Shown here in pieces: positions 1-8,893 of a DNA stretch of 25,651 nucleotides. A program made the position numbers and the translations under genes. Origin of the DNA: CAYZJK01 sp964479125. Lineage in GTDB: Bacteria; Patescibacteriota; Saccharimonadia; Saccharimonadales; Saccharimonadaceae. Every line of letters starts with the position of its first letter. Positions within the stretch are counted from its first letter, which is position 1. The stretch covers positions 1-25,651 of the forward strand of contig CAYZJK010000009.1 of assembly GCA_964479125.1 (NCBI GenBank), written 5' to 3'. The notes under the pieces are model-generated. The model searched no databases. It was not told where the DNA came from and saw nothing but the letters and a program-made list of their open reading frames with translations.

Positions 1-6
1 TTAAGA

Positions 7-12
7 TATAAC
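7..12 (+). promoter_or_regulatory. Possible -10 element of prgI
   Basis: TATAAC ends 6 nt before the ATG at 19, so transcription would begin at or beside the start codon and give a leaderless mRNA. The -35 region lies outside the window, so this cannot be confirmed from the sequence given. Confidence 0.3.
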
Positions 13-18
13 TAATAC

Positions 19-1086
19 ATGTCAGCATATAAAGTTCCACAAGACGTAGAAGCCGACGATAAACTACTTGGTCCGTTTAGTTTTCGCCAATTTGTTTATC
101 TGATGACAGCCTTCGGGTTTATAGGATTAGGATATGTATTATCCTTAATCCTACTTCCTCTTGCGTTAATACCAGCTCCAATAGTTATCGTACTGTTTGC
201 ATTAGCCCTACCACTAAAGAAAGATCAGCCAATGGAGACATATCTTCTTGCACTTGTTTCTTTCTATTTCTTAAAGCCACGTAAGCGTCTATGGCAGCCA
301 GACGGTATCACAGCACTAGTGGAAATCACTGCGCCTAAAGGAATCGAACCTGAACGTACTAAAGCCATCTCGGCAGAAGAGGCGAGAGATCGACTAGGCT
401 ACCTGACCGATATTATCGACTCTAGAGGCTGGGCTGTTAGAGGTACTGGCATTCCATCCGAAGGCGTAACATCTATGCATGAATCTAGCTACCGCGAAGC
501 TCAACAAGCTAACGACATGCTAGATGAAGATAACGCGGCCGCTCAAAAATTCGACAGACTAATCTCGAACCAGAAACAAGAGCATATGTCAGCTGTTCGT
601 GATTCAATGCAGACTGCAGCTATTGGGGCAGGTCAACAGCAATACACAGCCATGCCATCTCCTCATCAGCAAGCCCCACAGCAGCCTGAGATTCAGACAT
701 ACGGTCAGATTAATATGACTCCAGCTGCACAAACCACACATCCTGAGGCGCTACCAGCTCAGCCCCAACCGAAGCCAAAACCTTCAAGTAGTGATACCTA
801 CGAAGTTCCTAAGTTCGATCCATACCCAGACAGTATCAAGCAATCGGTTATACAGCCGCTTCAAAACGATACGCCAATGCGTTCGCCATTCGAGCCTGAA
901 ACAGGGGAGCAAAGCACTAGCATTTCAGAGCCTTCGCCTGATATAATGAGACTTGTTAATGAGACTGATGGATTAACTGTTGCTTCGGTAGCTCGCGAGG
1001 CTCAGCGTATCGAGGAGCAGCAAGAACAACATCTAAATACTTCATCGGGCAATCCAGATGGAGAAGTCCATATTTCTTTACGTTAA
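19..1086 (+). CDS. PrgI-family membrane protein with long P/Q-rich tail
   Basis: The 355-residue product begins with a PrgI-like domain. A short hydrophilic start (YKVPQDVEADDKLLGPFSFR) is followed by two hydrophobic segments at about residues 25-45 and 48-66, then a basic stretch ending KPRKRLWQPDG near residue 95. PrgI proteins are small inner-membrane components of Gram-positive type IV secretion loci and are usually encoded just before a VirB4 ATPase, as here. Typical PrgI proteins are about 100-130 residues. This one adds about 250 residues, mostly disordered and rich in Q, P and S, including a Q-rich stretch around residues 200-260. No ribosome-binding site is visible in the 18 bases before the ATG. 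A TATAAC hexamer at 7-12 would place a transcript start almost on the ATG. The next gene starts 21 nt downstream, so they are probably co-transcribed. The family call rests on the N-terminus and neighbours; the tail's role is unknown. Confidence 0.8.
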   Translation: MSAYKVPQDVEADDKLLGPFSFRQFVYLMTAFGFIGLGYVLSLILLPLALIPAPIVIVLFALALPLKKDQPMETYLLALVSFYFLKPRKRLWQPDGITALVEITAPKGIEPERTKAISAEEARDRLGYLTDIIDSRGWAVRGTGIPSEGVTSMHESSYREAQQANDMLDEDNAAAQKFDRLISNQKQEHMSAVRDSMQTAAIGAGQQQYTAMPSPHQQAPQQPEIQTYGQINMTPAAQTTHPEALPAQPQPKPKPSSSDTYEVPKFDPYPDSIKQSVIQPLQNDTPMRSPFEPETGEQSTSISEPSPDIMRLVNETDGLTVASVAREAQRIEEQQEQHLNTSSGNPDGEVHISLR

Positions 1087-1107
1087 TCAATCGGGGGTAT
1101 AAGCAAA

Positions 1108-2043
1108 GTGCAGCCACAAAACCAACAGAACTCTGGCCACCCACAACAAGGTGGGCCTTCTTATGGTGCTCCTGGACAGTATCCTCAAAATCCGTACCAG
1201 CAGCAACCAGCGCCAGGTCCGGGTCAGTTTCCGCCTCAACAGCAGCAAGCTCCTGTAGGCTATCAGCCTCAAGCTTTAAAACAGCCACCTCAGCAGGTAC
1301 CACCTGCAACGTTGCCACCTCGGCCGAAGAACACTACTCAGAATAGTCTTCTGTTTTCTGAAATTAGAGATAACATGATGATTATGTCTGATGGTAGCTT
1401 CCGATCGGTAATTGCCTGCAAGTCGATTAACTTTGACCTTATGAGCTCGAGAGAGCGCGACGGAGTAATCGCGTCATACCAAAACTTTATTAACTCTCTA
1501 ACTCATCCGGTTCAAATCCTAGTCCGATCACAGAGGGTTGATATTGGCCCATATCTTCAGAAGCTTATCGATATACGAAGAACCCAAGACAACATGCTTC
1601 TAGGTGTATTAATGGATGATTATATTGAATTTATCGACATCCTATCAGCAGAAGCTAACATTATGGATAAAACTTTTTACGTAGTTATCCCATACTCTCT
1701 AATCGGCGACTTCGGTATGGCTAAAGAGAAAGGTAAAAGCATCTTTGGAAAGCTTTTCGGAACAGACTCTCCAAACGTCACTAGAATCGATAAAGTTAGC
1801 TACCAGAAAGCTAAGGATGAAATTAAAAACCGAGTAGATTCTGTTATGAACGGTTTATTCCAAATGGGGGTTCATTGTACTCAACTTAACAGTAAAGAGT
1901 TGGGTGAGCTGTACTATAACTACTACAATCCCGACACAGCTACACGCGAACCATTAGGTAATTTTGAACAAAACACATTTACATACGTAAGAAAGGGTGA
2001 CGGGGAAGCGCCTCGACCAAATATTGCAGAAGGAGGCATGTAG
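1108..2043 (+). CDS. TraC-like protein, accessory to the VirB4 ATPase
   Basis: The 311-residue product starts at a GTG preceded by a GGGGGT ribosome-binding site at 1093-1098. Residues 1-80 are low-complexity and rich in Q, P and G. A folded domain of about 230 residues follows, beginning around FSEIRDNMMIMSDGSFRSVI. It resembles the N-terminal portion of TraC/VirB4-type conjugation proteins, with the typical order of a beta-rich start, then SRERDGVIASYQNFINSL and LVRSQRVDIGPYL. There is no P-loop, so it is not an ATPase itself. It probably acts at the cytoplasmic face beside VirB4. Its stop codon lies 1 nt before the GTG start of the VirB4 gene, so translation of the two is likely coupled. 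Assignment to the TraC-like group is from memory of family patterns. Confidence 0.7.
   Translation: MQPQNQQNSGHPQQGGPSYGAPGQYPQNPYQQQPAPGPGQFPPQQQQAPVGYQPQALKQPPQQVPPATLPPRPKNTTQNSLLFSEIRDNMMIMSDGSFRSVIACKSINFDLMSSRERDGVIASYQNFINSLTHPVQILVRSQRVDIGPYLQKLIDIRRTQDNMLLGVLMDDYIEFIDILSAEANIMDKTFYVVIPYSLIGDFGMAKEKGKSIFGKLFGTDSPNVTRIDKVSYQKAKDEIKNRVDSVMNGLFQMGVHCTQLNSKELGELYYNYYNPDTATREPLGNFEQNTFTYVRKGDGEAPRPNIAEGGM
2031..2036 (+). promoter_or_regulatory. Ribosome-binding site that sets the VirB4 start
   Basis: AGGAGG lies 8 nt before the GTG at 2045 and inside the last codons of the preceding gene. It supports GTG 2045 over the ATG at 1997, which has no such site and would overlap the upstream gene by 47 nt. 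Confidence 0.75.
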
Positions 2044-2044
2044 A

Positions 2045-3673
2045 GTGGCTAAGAAGAAAAGAGATGCTGTCGATATCGCCGCCCAGCAGCGCGCACGCGA
2101 AGCTGCTGAAGTTGAAGCTGCCTTCCTAAAGGGCGTTAATACACTACGAGATCTTATTGCTCCAAGTAGCCTTGAGTTTCACTCAGACCACTTCCGACTA
2201 GGTACTAAGTATGGTCGTACACTTTACGTCTATGGCTACCCTCGACAAATCTGGACTGGCTGGCTGAGCAGCATTATCAATATGGATGAAGTACTTGATG
2301 TAAGTATGTTCCTTTATCCTGTTGATACTCAAATCATTATGGAGAACCTAAAGAAGAAGGTGACCCAGCTTGAAGCCAGTATGTCGATTAACGCTGAAAA
2401 GGGTCGAACTCGAGATCCGGGACTAGAAGCCGCCCTAATGGATGCTGAAGAGCTTCGAGACGAACTTCAAGTTGGTAGTGAAAAATTCTTCCGCTACGGA
2501 CTTTATATTACTCTTTACGCCGACAGCCTCGATGACCTTACCTTCGTACAAAATAAGGTAGAGACTTTATTTGGCCAGCAGTTAGTATTCAGTAAGGTTG
2601 CTAGCTCTCAACAGGAACAGGGCTTAAATAGCACCGTTCCCCAGCTGATGGATCAACTNNNNNNNNNNNNNNNNNNNNNNNNNNNNNNNNNNNNNNNNNN
2701 NNNNNNNNNNNNNNNNNNNNNNNNNNNNNNNNNNNNNNNNNNNNNNNNNNNNNNNNNNGGTGGTAGCTATATCCGTCTAAGCCTTAACTCTGACGTTCGT
2801 ATTAATCCATTCGACCTTCCAAAGATTATCGACACTGAAGACGCTAACGACGCCCTAAGAGCTAACCTAGTTACACTTCACGGTCTACTACGCCTAATGC
2901 TTGGTGGTGCAACAGCAACTAACACTACTGTTACCCTAAGTCCTGTTGAAGAGGCTGATCTTGATCAGGCCCTAATTGATACATACGCCCGGGTTGGTAT
3001 TACGAGTGATCCATTAACTCACTCATCTCGACCACCAACAATGTCTGATTTATATGACACACTAGTTCACATGGGTGGAACAGGCCCTAGCCTTGCTCAG
3101 CGACTGAGGAAGTATACAACCGGTACATTCGCTGGTATTTTCTCACAGCAGAGCAACATTGATATCAACAACAACATGGTAGTATTCAACATTCGTGACC
3201 TTGAAGACGAGCTCCGTCCAGTAGCTATGTATATCGTTCTGAGTCACATCTGGAATATTACTAGATCAGAGCGACGACGACGTATGTTGATTGTGGATGA
3301 GGCGTGGCAGCTGATGCGCTATGAAGATTCAGCTAACTTCCTCTTTAGCCTAGCTAAGCGAGCTCGTAAGTACTACCTAGGTATTACTACAATTACTCAG
3401 GACGTAGAAGACTTTATGGGCAGTAAGATGGGTCGAGCGATTGTAGCTAACTCATCGATGCAGCTACTGCTGAAGCAATCAGCCAGTGCCGTTGATGTAT
3501 TGAGTGATGTATTTAAATTAACTGAAGAAGAGAAGAAACGTTTAACAGGCTTTCCGGTGGGGCAGGGGTTATTCTTTGCCGGACAGAATCACGTGCATAT
3601 CCAAGTGATTGCTAGTGATACTGAGACCAAGCTAGTAACATCTAACCCGATGGACTTAGCAAAACAGAAATAA
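2045..3673 (+). CDS. virB4: VirB4-type secretion ATPase (interrupted by an assembly gap)
   Basis: This is a VirB4/TrbE/CagE-type ATPase that would energise a type IV secretion-like machine from the cytoplasmic side of the membrane. The N-terminal part (residues about 1-205) has typical VirB4 features: LGTKYGRTLYVYGYP, a coiled segment VTQLEASMSINAEKG, and a FFRYGLYITLYADSLDDL strand. The C-terminal part carries the RecA-like core with Walker B (RMLIVDEAWQLM), followed by the LAKRARKYYLGITTITQDVEDF region and a C-terminal GLFFAGQNHVHIQVIAS segment typical of the family. Walker A is not visible because 100 Ns (2659-2758) interrupt the gene. The reading frame happens to be kept across the Ns, giving an apparent 542 residues. 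I use the GTG at 2045 because of its AGGAGG site. Confidence 0.9.
   Translation: MAKKKRDAVDIAAQQRAREAAEVEAAFLKGVNTLRDLIAPSSLEFHSDHFRLGTKYGRTLYVYGYPRQIWTGWLSSIINMDEVLDVSMFLYPVDTQIIMENLKKKVTQLEASMSINAEKGRTRDPGLEAALMDAEELRDELQVGSEKFFRYGLYITLYADSLDDLTFVQNKVETLFGQQLVFSKVASSQQEQGLNSTVPQLMDQXXXXXXXXXXXXXXXXXXXXXXXXXXXXXXXXXXGGSYIRLSLNSDVRINPFDLPKIIDTEDANDALRANLVTLHGLLRLMLGGATATNTTVTLSPVEEADLDQALIDTYARVGITSDPLTHSSRPPTMSDLYDTLVHMGGTGPSLAQRLRKYTTGTFAGIFSQQSNIDINNNMVVFNIRDLEDELRPVAMYIVLSHIWNITRSERRRRMLIVDEAWQLMRYEDSANFLFSLAKRARKYYLGITTITQDVEDFMGSKMGRAIVANSSMQLLLKQSASAVDVLSDVFKLTEEEKKRLTGFPVGQGLFFAGQNHVHIQVIASDTETKLVTSNPMDLAKQK
2659..2758. other. Assembly gap of exactly 100 N inside virB4
   Basis: Exactly 100 unknown bases separate VPQLMDQ from GGSYIRLSLNSDVRINPFD. 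Such a round length is normally a placeholder for a gap of unknown size. VirB4 proteins carry the P-loop and its flanking strands between these two points, normally more than 34 residues by my recollection of the family, so the true missing sequence is probably longer. Confidence 0.95.
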
Positions 3674-3689
3674 CGTGGTGGGATAAAAT

Positions 3690-6600
3690 ATGGATCCGAA
3701 AGAGAGGGATAAAGGTGTAAATCCTGGTGACAGTCATTACAATGATGACTTCTTTTCGGGTGGACGAAAATCTGATTCTGCCAACGAGCTTGATAATTTA
3801 GAAAATCAAACTACTAGCGATGCGAATGAACTCGACCAAAGCCAAGACGACAATCTGTCTAGCGTCCGAAATCAAGAGCAATCCGGTCAATGGGAAAATA
3901 ATGTCAACAGTGCGGCTGACAAGCTAGAGAAGATAGGTGGAGCAAAGGGCAAACTAGCTGCCAGTGCTGTTCGTAAAACTAATAATCTCCTAGGACCTAC
4001 TGCTGCACTTGGAGTGCTCGGTGGTATTCTAGTGGTTTTATCTCTTATGACCGGCATGGCACTTCCACTACAACTAACTGAAATATTCACCGCAGAACTA
4101 TCGGACAGCTCTGCAGCTACTCAAGTACGCAGCGAAAGAATGCTTGCCAGTAAAATCGATAGAGATATGGACGTCAGCATGATTTGCCGCACTACCACTC
4201 TTAAGTGTAAGTATAAGACCCTCAGCGATAAGCAGGTTAAGAAGTATCGAGCTGCTGGATTTGAGGTTAATACAGACAGTAGGTCAGTTACTGGTCGCCA
4301 TAAAATCAACTCCATTAGCCTTGAAGTTTCAGATGGGTTTGACTCAAGTGGTAACCACAAGACAAGAAAGCTCACAGCCACCAACGCTAGAGAATTTAAT
4401 CGCCTCAGAAATACTGAACCAAGTTTTCGAAAAGTGTCAAACAACGTGTATAACTCACGGGTTCATTCTTATTTCGGGAAAACATTCCATAACGTTATGG
4501 GAAGGCTGAAGATCAACAAGGCATCAAAACTCTCTCCGGAAGCAGATAAAGAGACTAACCTAAAGAAAATCAACAAAGAGGTAGGAGCGAATGAGAGTGC
4601 CGGCCTTAGAAATGAACGCGGCCAACTAATCGACGAGGACGCTACTAGAAACGCACATAAGGAAAGTTTCGATGCAATGATGTCTGATCACAATCACTCT
4701 TCGGACGAATCGACAGCCAGAAACAACAGAGATTTATCGAGAGACCCTAACTCTCCAGGATCTAACCCCACAGATACACAATTGGATTCTAATGGTAACC
4801 CTAGTAGACTCGGAGGCGCTACCATAGCTGCTACAGGCGGAGCTTGTGCTATTTACGAAATACCTCGACTAATAACCGCTGGTGTAAAAACTGTCAAAAT
4901 TGGCAAGTTAACTGCTTATGCGATTATGATTATGTCCGAAGTCCACAAAGTGAAAGCCGGCAAAGACACCGATGGTAGAACCCTTAGGTTGATTGGTGAA
5001 ATATTATCATCGGGGCAGTCCAGTCGCACCAATGTATCTGACTCTACATCTATGCAACTTGCACTTACCGGGTCTTCACCTGGCATTACACCAGGATCGG
5101 AAGACTTTGTATTATCCTCAGGCGGACTCTTGGGCGTTCTAGATAGCTTCAATGGCTTTACAGACAGAATAATCAACGGTGTTGGAGGCATGATTAACCT
5201 CGGAGGTATTTCTGATAACACGGGGGTGAATGATCAAAAGCTACAAGGAGAGCTCGCAGTTAGAACTATATGTCTTCTATCCGAAGCGGCAGACGTAGCG
5301 GCAATCGGAGCAGGACTATTTACAGGTGGAGCAACATGGGTAGTTAGAGGTGTGAAGTTCATTATTGATATTGCTATCGATGTAGTTGTTGGCTTCTTAG
5401 CAGATAGAGCTATCACTGAAGTAATTAAGCGCGCATCAGGCCTACCATTAAATGCCGACACAACAGACGGGAATGCCGCTGATGCAATTTTCATAGGTAG
5501 AGCATTAATAGATAATTCAAAATCTGCAAGCTATGGCCTAGGTCCGTCAACTGCACCGCAGATTGAAGAGTATACAGCCTTCAAAAATCAGATATCAACA
5601 CACAATATAGCAATGGATGTTGAAGATGCTAAAGACACTCCGTTTGATATTTACAATCAATATTCATTCTTAGGTATGGCCGTAAGAAACATCAACCTAG
5701 GTCTAGGTATGAATACAGGGTCTATTGCTAATAGGGCATCAGGTATTCTGTCACTACTTCCTAGCGCCATCTCTACCGCAATCATACCAAAAGCTGGAGC
5801 AGCTTATACTCAACCACACGCTAAGTTTAACCCGTCTAGGTATACCGAAAGCAATGATCAAGCCGTTGCTAGTGTAGGCGCAGCTCCAGACATGTTCGGA
5901 AACGTTAGGTACTCCATGTCTCCGCGTGAAAGAAACCTAGACTCCGAGAAAGTATTAGACTTCATGGTTGAACATGATTATGTTGACGAGGAAACAGGAG
6001 AGCCTAAGGACAATCAACAAGGAAGAAGATACCAGAACTATCTAACTTTCTGCGCGGAAAGAACAGACCCAATTGGCGAGTCAAGCATGGGTATGGCTTC
6101 GATATACGATCTAGGTCACATGAAGGATATATTAAAAAGACCTCAAGAGACAATGAATATATTCACATGGCAAATTGGCCATTCATGTATCTGGGGACAA
6201 AAAACTACCTGGCAATCTGACAAAGACTTGGAAGAAGAGGGGGTAGCAGACAACCGAGATGAGTGGGTTAAAAAAGTAGATTCCAGCTACTTCGTGGCGG
6301 ATGAATGGCGTGATACAGCTATGCTTACAGGTACCCCAAGTGCAAAAGTTGCATCTACAGAGAGTCTAGTTAACGCAAAGGGCACACCAGCACAAGTTGA
6401 ATTAGAGATGTTTAAGGTTTTCACAATGGACATGGCGCTCGTAGACGATATCGATGGTGAAATTGGAGATCCAGCCGCAGGTTCATCAAACTCATCTGAA
6501 AGTGGCACACCAGGCCCAGTTAGTGCTGATGGATGGGTATGGCCTTCGACAGACGACAGTATAGTTACGAGTGGATTTGGCATACGTAACGGCAGCCCTC

Positions 6601-6953
6601 ATCAAGGTCTAGATGTGGCTCATAATGGAGGTTCAGACGGCAAACCCATCTTCGCAGCGCAAGCTGGCGAGGTTATTGCAGCTGGACCAGCTAGTGGATT
6701 CGGAAACTGGATCATCATCAAACACAATATTGAAGGTGAGCATGTCGACACCGTCTATGGACATATGTGGGATCATGGCCTATCGGTAAGTGTCGGTGAC
6801 ACCGTAGAGGCTGGACAAGAAATCGGTAAGATTGGTAACGCTGGTGAAAGTTACGGTGCCCATCTTCACTTTGAAATATGGCCGGGTGGTCGACTCTCAG
6901 GTGGAAGCCCGATCGATCCAGCAACCGTACTTCAGCCACCGGGAGGCTCTTGA
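3690..6953 (+). CDS. Large membrane protein with C-terminal M23 endopeptidase domain (module A, gene 1)
   Basis: The 1087-residue product has an acidic, disordered N-terminus (1-95) and a strong membrane segment at 101-128 (LGVLGGILVVLSLMTGMALP). Further hydrophobic stretches lie near 375-410, 530-580 and 685-710. A complete M23/LytM zinc endopeptidase domain spans about 948-1070. The zinc and catalytic residues are visible: H971 and D975 in HQGLDVA, H1025 in VYGHMW, and H1058/H1060 in AHLHFEIW. Such enzymes cut peptide crosslinks of peptidoglycan, so this end should face the wall. The multiple central hydrophobic segments could make it a VirB6-like platform fused to a hydrolase, but I see no clear VirB6 signature. 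It is a diverged paralogue of the gene at 10252, sharing the DTPFDIYN box and the whole M23 domain. A GGTGGG site precedes the ATG. Its TGA stop overlaps the next start. Confidence 0.85.
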   Translation: MDPKERDKGVNPGDSHYNDDFFSGGRKSDSANELDNLENQTTSDANELDQSQDDNLSSVRNQEQSGQWENNVNSAADKLEKIGGAKGKLAASAVRKTNNLLGPTAALGVLGGILVVLSLMTGMALPLQLTEIFTAELSDSSAATQVRSERMLASKIDRDMDVSMICRTTTLKCKYKTLSDKQVKKYRAAGFEVNTDSRSVTGRHKINSISLEVSDGFDSSGNHKTRKLTATNAREFNRLRNTEPSFRKVSNNVYNSRVHSYFGKTFHNVMGRLKINKASKLSPEADKETNLKKINKEVGANESAGLRNERGQLIDEDATRNAHKESFDAMMSDHNHSSDESTARNNRDLSRDPNSPGSNPTDTQLDSNGNPSRLGGATIAATGGACAIYEIPRLITAGVKTVKIGKLTAYAIMIMSEVHKVKAGKDTDGRTLRLIGEILSSGQSSRTNVSDSTSMQLALTGSSPGITPGSEDFVLSSGGLLGVLDSFNGFTDRIINGVGGMINLGGISDNTGVNDQKLQGELAVRTICLLSEAADVAAIGAGLFTGGATWVVRGVKFIIDIAIDVVVGFLADRAITEVIKRASGLPLNADTTDGNAADAIFIGRALIDNSKSASYGLGPSTAPQIEEYTAFKNQISTHNIAMDVEDAKDTPFDIYNQYSFLGMAVRNINLGLGMNTGSIANRASGILSLLPSAISTAIIPKAGAAYTQPHAKFNPSRYTESNDQAVASVGAAPDMFGNVRYSMSPRERNLDSEKVLDFMVEHDYVDEETGEPKDNQQGRRYQNYLTFCAERTDPIGESSMGMASIYDLGHMKDILKRPQETMNIFTWQIGHSCIWGQKTTWQSDKDLEEEGVADNRDEWVKKVDSSYFVADEWRDTAMLTGTPSAKVASTESLVNAKGTPAQVELEMFKVFTMDMALVDDIDGEIGDPAAGSSNSSESGTPGPVSADGWVWPSTDDSIVTSGFGIRNGSPHQGLDVAHNGGSDGKPIFAAQAGEVIAAGPASGFGNWIIIKHNIEGEHVDTVYGHMWDHGLSVSVGDTVEAGQEIGKIGNAGESYGAHLHFEIWPGGRLSGGSPIDPATVLQPPGGS
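6941..6946 (+). promoter_or_regulatory. Ribosome-binding site that sets the module A hydrolase start
   Basis: GGGAGG lies 6 nt before the ATG at 6953, which overlaps the preceding TGA stop as TGATG. This fixes the start at 6953 rather than at the in-frame ATG 6878, which would put 25 non-signal-like residues before the signal peptide. Confidence 0.8.
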
Positions 6954-8884
6954 TGTTTAGAGCTAGGAGAAACAACACAAGACGAACAAAGAGCCTAAGC
7001 AATACACTTAGAGTAGCACTATCTATTACTCTTGGATTAATAGTCGGCTTATTAAATGAGCCGGTAGTTATGGCGCAAGAGATGCAATTTAATCTGGATA
7101 ATGAGATTGTCTGGTATGACGATCGATGCATACCAGACGGTGGCGGCACAGGAGCTGTTAGGCTTGCTGGTAGTGATAACATAGAGAAAATACTAAACTT
7201 CTTTATGCAAAAAGGACTTACTCTAGCTCAAGCAGCTGGATTCGTCGGTAACATGCAGCAAGAGTCTGGACTAAGACCTGACATCGAGCAGGGAGGGCGA
7301 ATAGTTGACGAAAACTACACGCCGATTAATGGCGTAGGCTTTGGGCTGATTCAATGGACCTGGACAGCTCGTCAAGCGCCCCTAGTAGCACTTGCCGATG
7401 AGATGGGTATGCCAATCACCTCCATAGAGGTTCAACTTGAGTATGTTTGGCAAGAACTTAATGCAGACTACCAGCACACGCTTGAAGCATTAAGGGCAAC
7501 AAATGACCCAGTCGAAGCAGCAGTAGCAGTTCATGGTCCGCCTTGGCCAGGGTATGAGGCCTCAGCAGACAGCCCAGCCTTTGTGAGAGAGGTTCGTGGA
7601 GGTTACGCAAAAGAAGTTTACGATAAATATAAGGACGCACCTCCGATAGGTGGAGCGTCAATGCCAGATGGAGAGACAGTCACCCAGGGAAGCACTGCCT
7701 TTAATGAACGTATGCCTACTATCGCCATCGACCCAGGCCACAGTTCACAACGAATAGAAGATATAGATGAAGAAACTGGTGTCTTAATGGCCGACTATAC
7801 AAACGGCCAAGAAGATAAGGACGTTTTTGATGTTTCACTACGCGTTAAAACCATGCTTGAAGAAGAGGGCTATAATGTCGTCATGCTTAAAGATACAATC
7901 GATGAGCGCGTCAACTATCGCGAGCGAATTGGCCGAGCCGAGCATGCCGGTGCAGTGATGGGTATTAGCATTCACACCAGCCCTAATGCTAATGAGGTCT
8001 ATAATCAGTTCGTTGGCGGTCATAGGTACGATCCAAGTAATCCAAGTAATCGTCATGAATTCAGTAATTCTGGAACAGCTACACTGAGCACTCAGTACTC
8101 TGAAGCAATGGCCGAGGGTCGAAGTGAAATCGAAGGAACTAACGTTGTAGTGAAGAAAAATAACTTTAACGGTAGAGCAGGTATATGGGGTGGAGACCTA
8201 CCTGTTATATCACTTCTGAGCGACGAAGTGCCTTGGGTGTATAACGAATTCGGTGGACCTAACTCTGGTGGAGGCAATGGTATCTCTGAAGAAGAAATCC
8301 AACTATATGCCGAGGGTATTGTTAATGGTGTTAAGAAATCAGGTATCGAGGCTACTCCAGGTGGAGTAGATAGCTGCGGCAATGCAAAAGGTACTGGAGC
8401 AGGGGCTGGATTTGAAGCCACTCTACTAGGCTATGCTTGGCCTGACCCAATTAGCAATGGAGATACCAACGCTACCGATACGTACAAGACTGAAGTCATC
8501 GGTAAAGCTAGAGAGAATGGCCGATATATCGGCGGCATTAGCCACCCAGGCATCGACTGCGGCGGCTTTGTAACAAGCCTACTTATCGACAGCGGGTTTG
8601 AAACAAACTACAACTATGGTGGAGAGGCAAGCGGGGGAGCTGGCTCAACAGAGACCCAAGAAAAATGGTTAGCCGAAAACTGGGAGAAGCTACCTAGTGG
8701 CATTCCAGATGCAGCCGACTTACCGCAGGGGGCAGTAGCGATGCAACCTGGACACACCTTCGTATTTGTAGGTGATGTAGATGGATTTAATTCTGATGTG
8801 GCTTCTGCCTCGCTAGATAGTCGAGCGCCAGCAGCTGGCGGTAACTCTATTACTGAAAGTGCAAACTGGTACGTTAAGAAATAA
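6953..8884 (+). CDS. Secreted three-domain peptidoglycan hydrolase: lysozyme, amidase, NlpC/P60- or CHAP-like (module A, gene 2)
   Basis: From ATG 6953 the product has 643 residues. Residues 1-41 form a signal peptide (basic start, hydrophobic core VALSITLGLIVGLL, possible cleavage after VVMA). Domain 1 (about 75-230) matches the phage tail lysozyme type, with the motif GNMQQESGL; E104 is the likely catalytic acid. Domain 2 (about 255-465) looks like an Amidase_3 N-acetylmuramoyl-L-alanine amidase, with IAIDPGHS (H263), ISIHTSPN (H341) and YNEFGG (E432) as expected zinc/catalytic positions. Domain 3 (about 485-630) has a Cys/His hydrolase pattern, GIDCGGF (C536) and PGHTFVFVG (H601), like NlpC/P60 or CHAP. 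Together these would cut glycan strands, the stem-peptide amide and peptide bonds. It is a paralogue of the gene at 13050, which lacks domain 2. The next gene follows after 9 nt. Confidence 0.85.
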   Translation: MFRARRNNTRRTKSLSNTLRVALSITLGLIVGLLNEPVVMAQEMQFNLDNEIVWYDDRCIPDGGGTGAVRLAGSDNIEKILNFFMQKGLTLAQAAGFVGNMQQESGLRPDIEQGGRIVDENYTPINGVGFGLIQWTWTARQAPLVALADEMGMPITSIEVQLEYVWQELNADYQHTLEALRATNDPVEAAVAVHGPPWPGYEASADSPAFVREVRGGYAKEVYDKYKDAPPIGGASMPDGETVTQGSTAFNERMPTIAIDPGHSSQRIEDIDEETGVLMADYTNGQEDKDVFDVSLRVKTMLEEEGYNVVMLKDTIDERVNYRERIGRAEHAGAVMGISIHTSPNANEVYNQFVGGHRYDPSNPSNRHEFSNSGTATLSTQYSEAMAEGRSEIEGTNVVVKKNNFNGRAGIWGGDLPVISLLSDEVPWVYNEFGGPNSGGGNGISEEEIQLYAEGIVNGVKKSGIEATPGGVDSCGNAKGTGAGAGFEATLLGYAWPDPISNGDTNATDTYKTEVIGKARENGRYIGGISHPGIDCGGFVTSLLIDSGFETNYNYGGEASGGAGSTETQEKWLAENWEKLPSGIPDAADLPQGAVAMQPGHTFVFVGDVDGFNSDVASASLDSRAPAAGGNSITESANWYVKK

Positions 8885-8893
8885 GGATAAGAT

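Noticed and set aside
1997..2044. ATG 1997 as start of VirB4
   Set aside because: It overlaps the upstream gene by 47 nt without a ribosome-binding site, while GTG 2045 has AGGAGG at the right distance.
2659..2758. VirB4 as a pseudogene
   Set aside because: The interruption is unknown bases from assembly, and both flanks are intact and in frame; nothing shows a real break.
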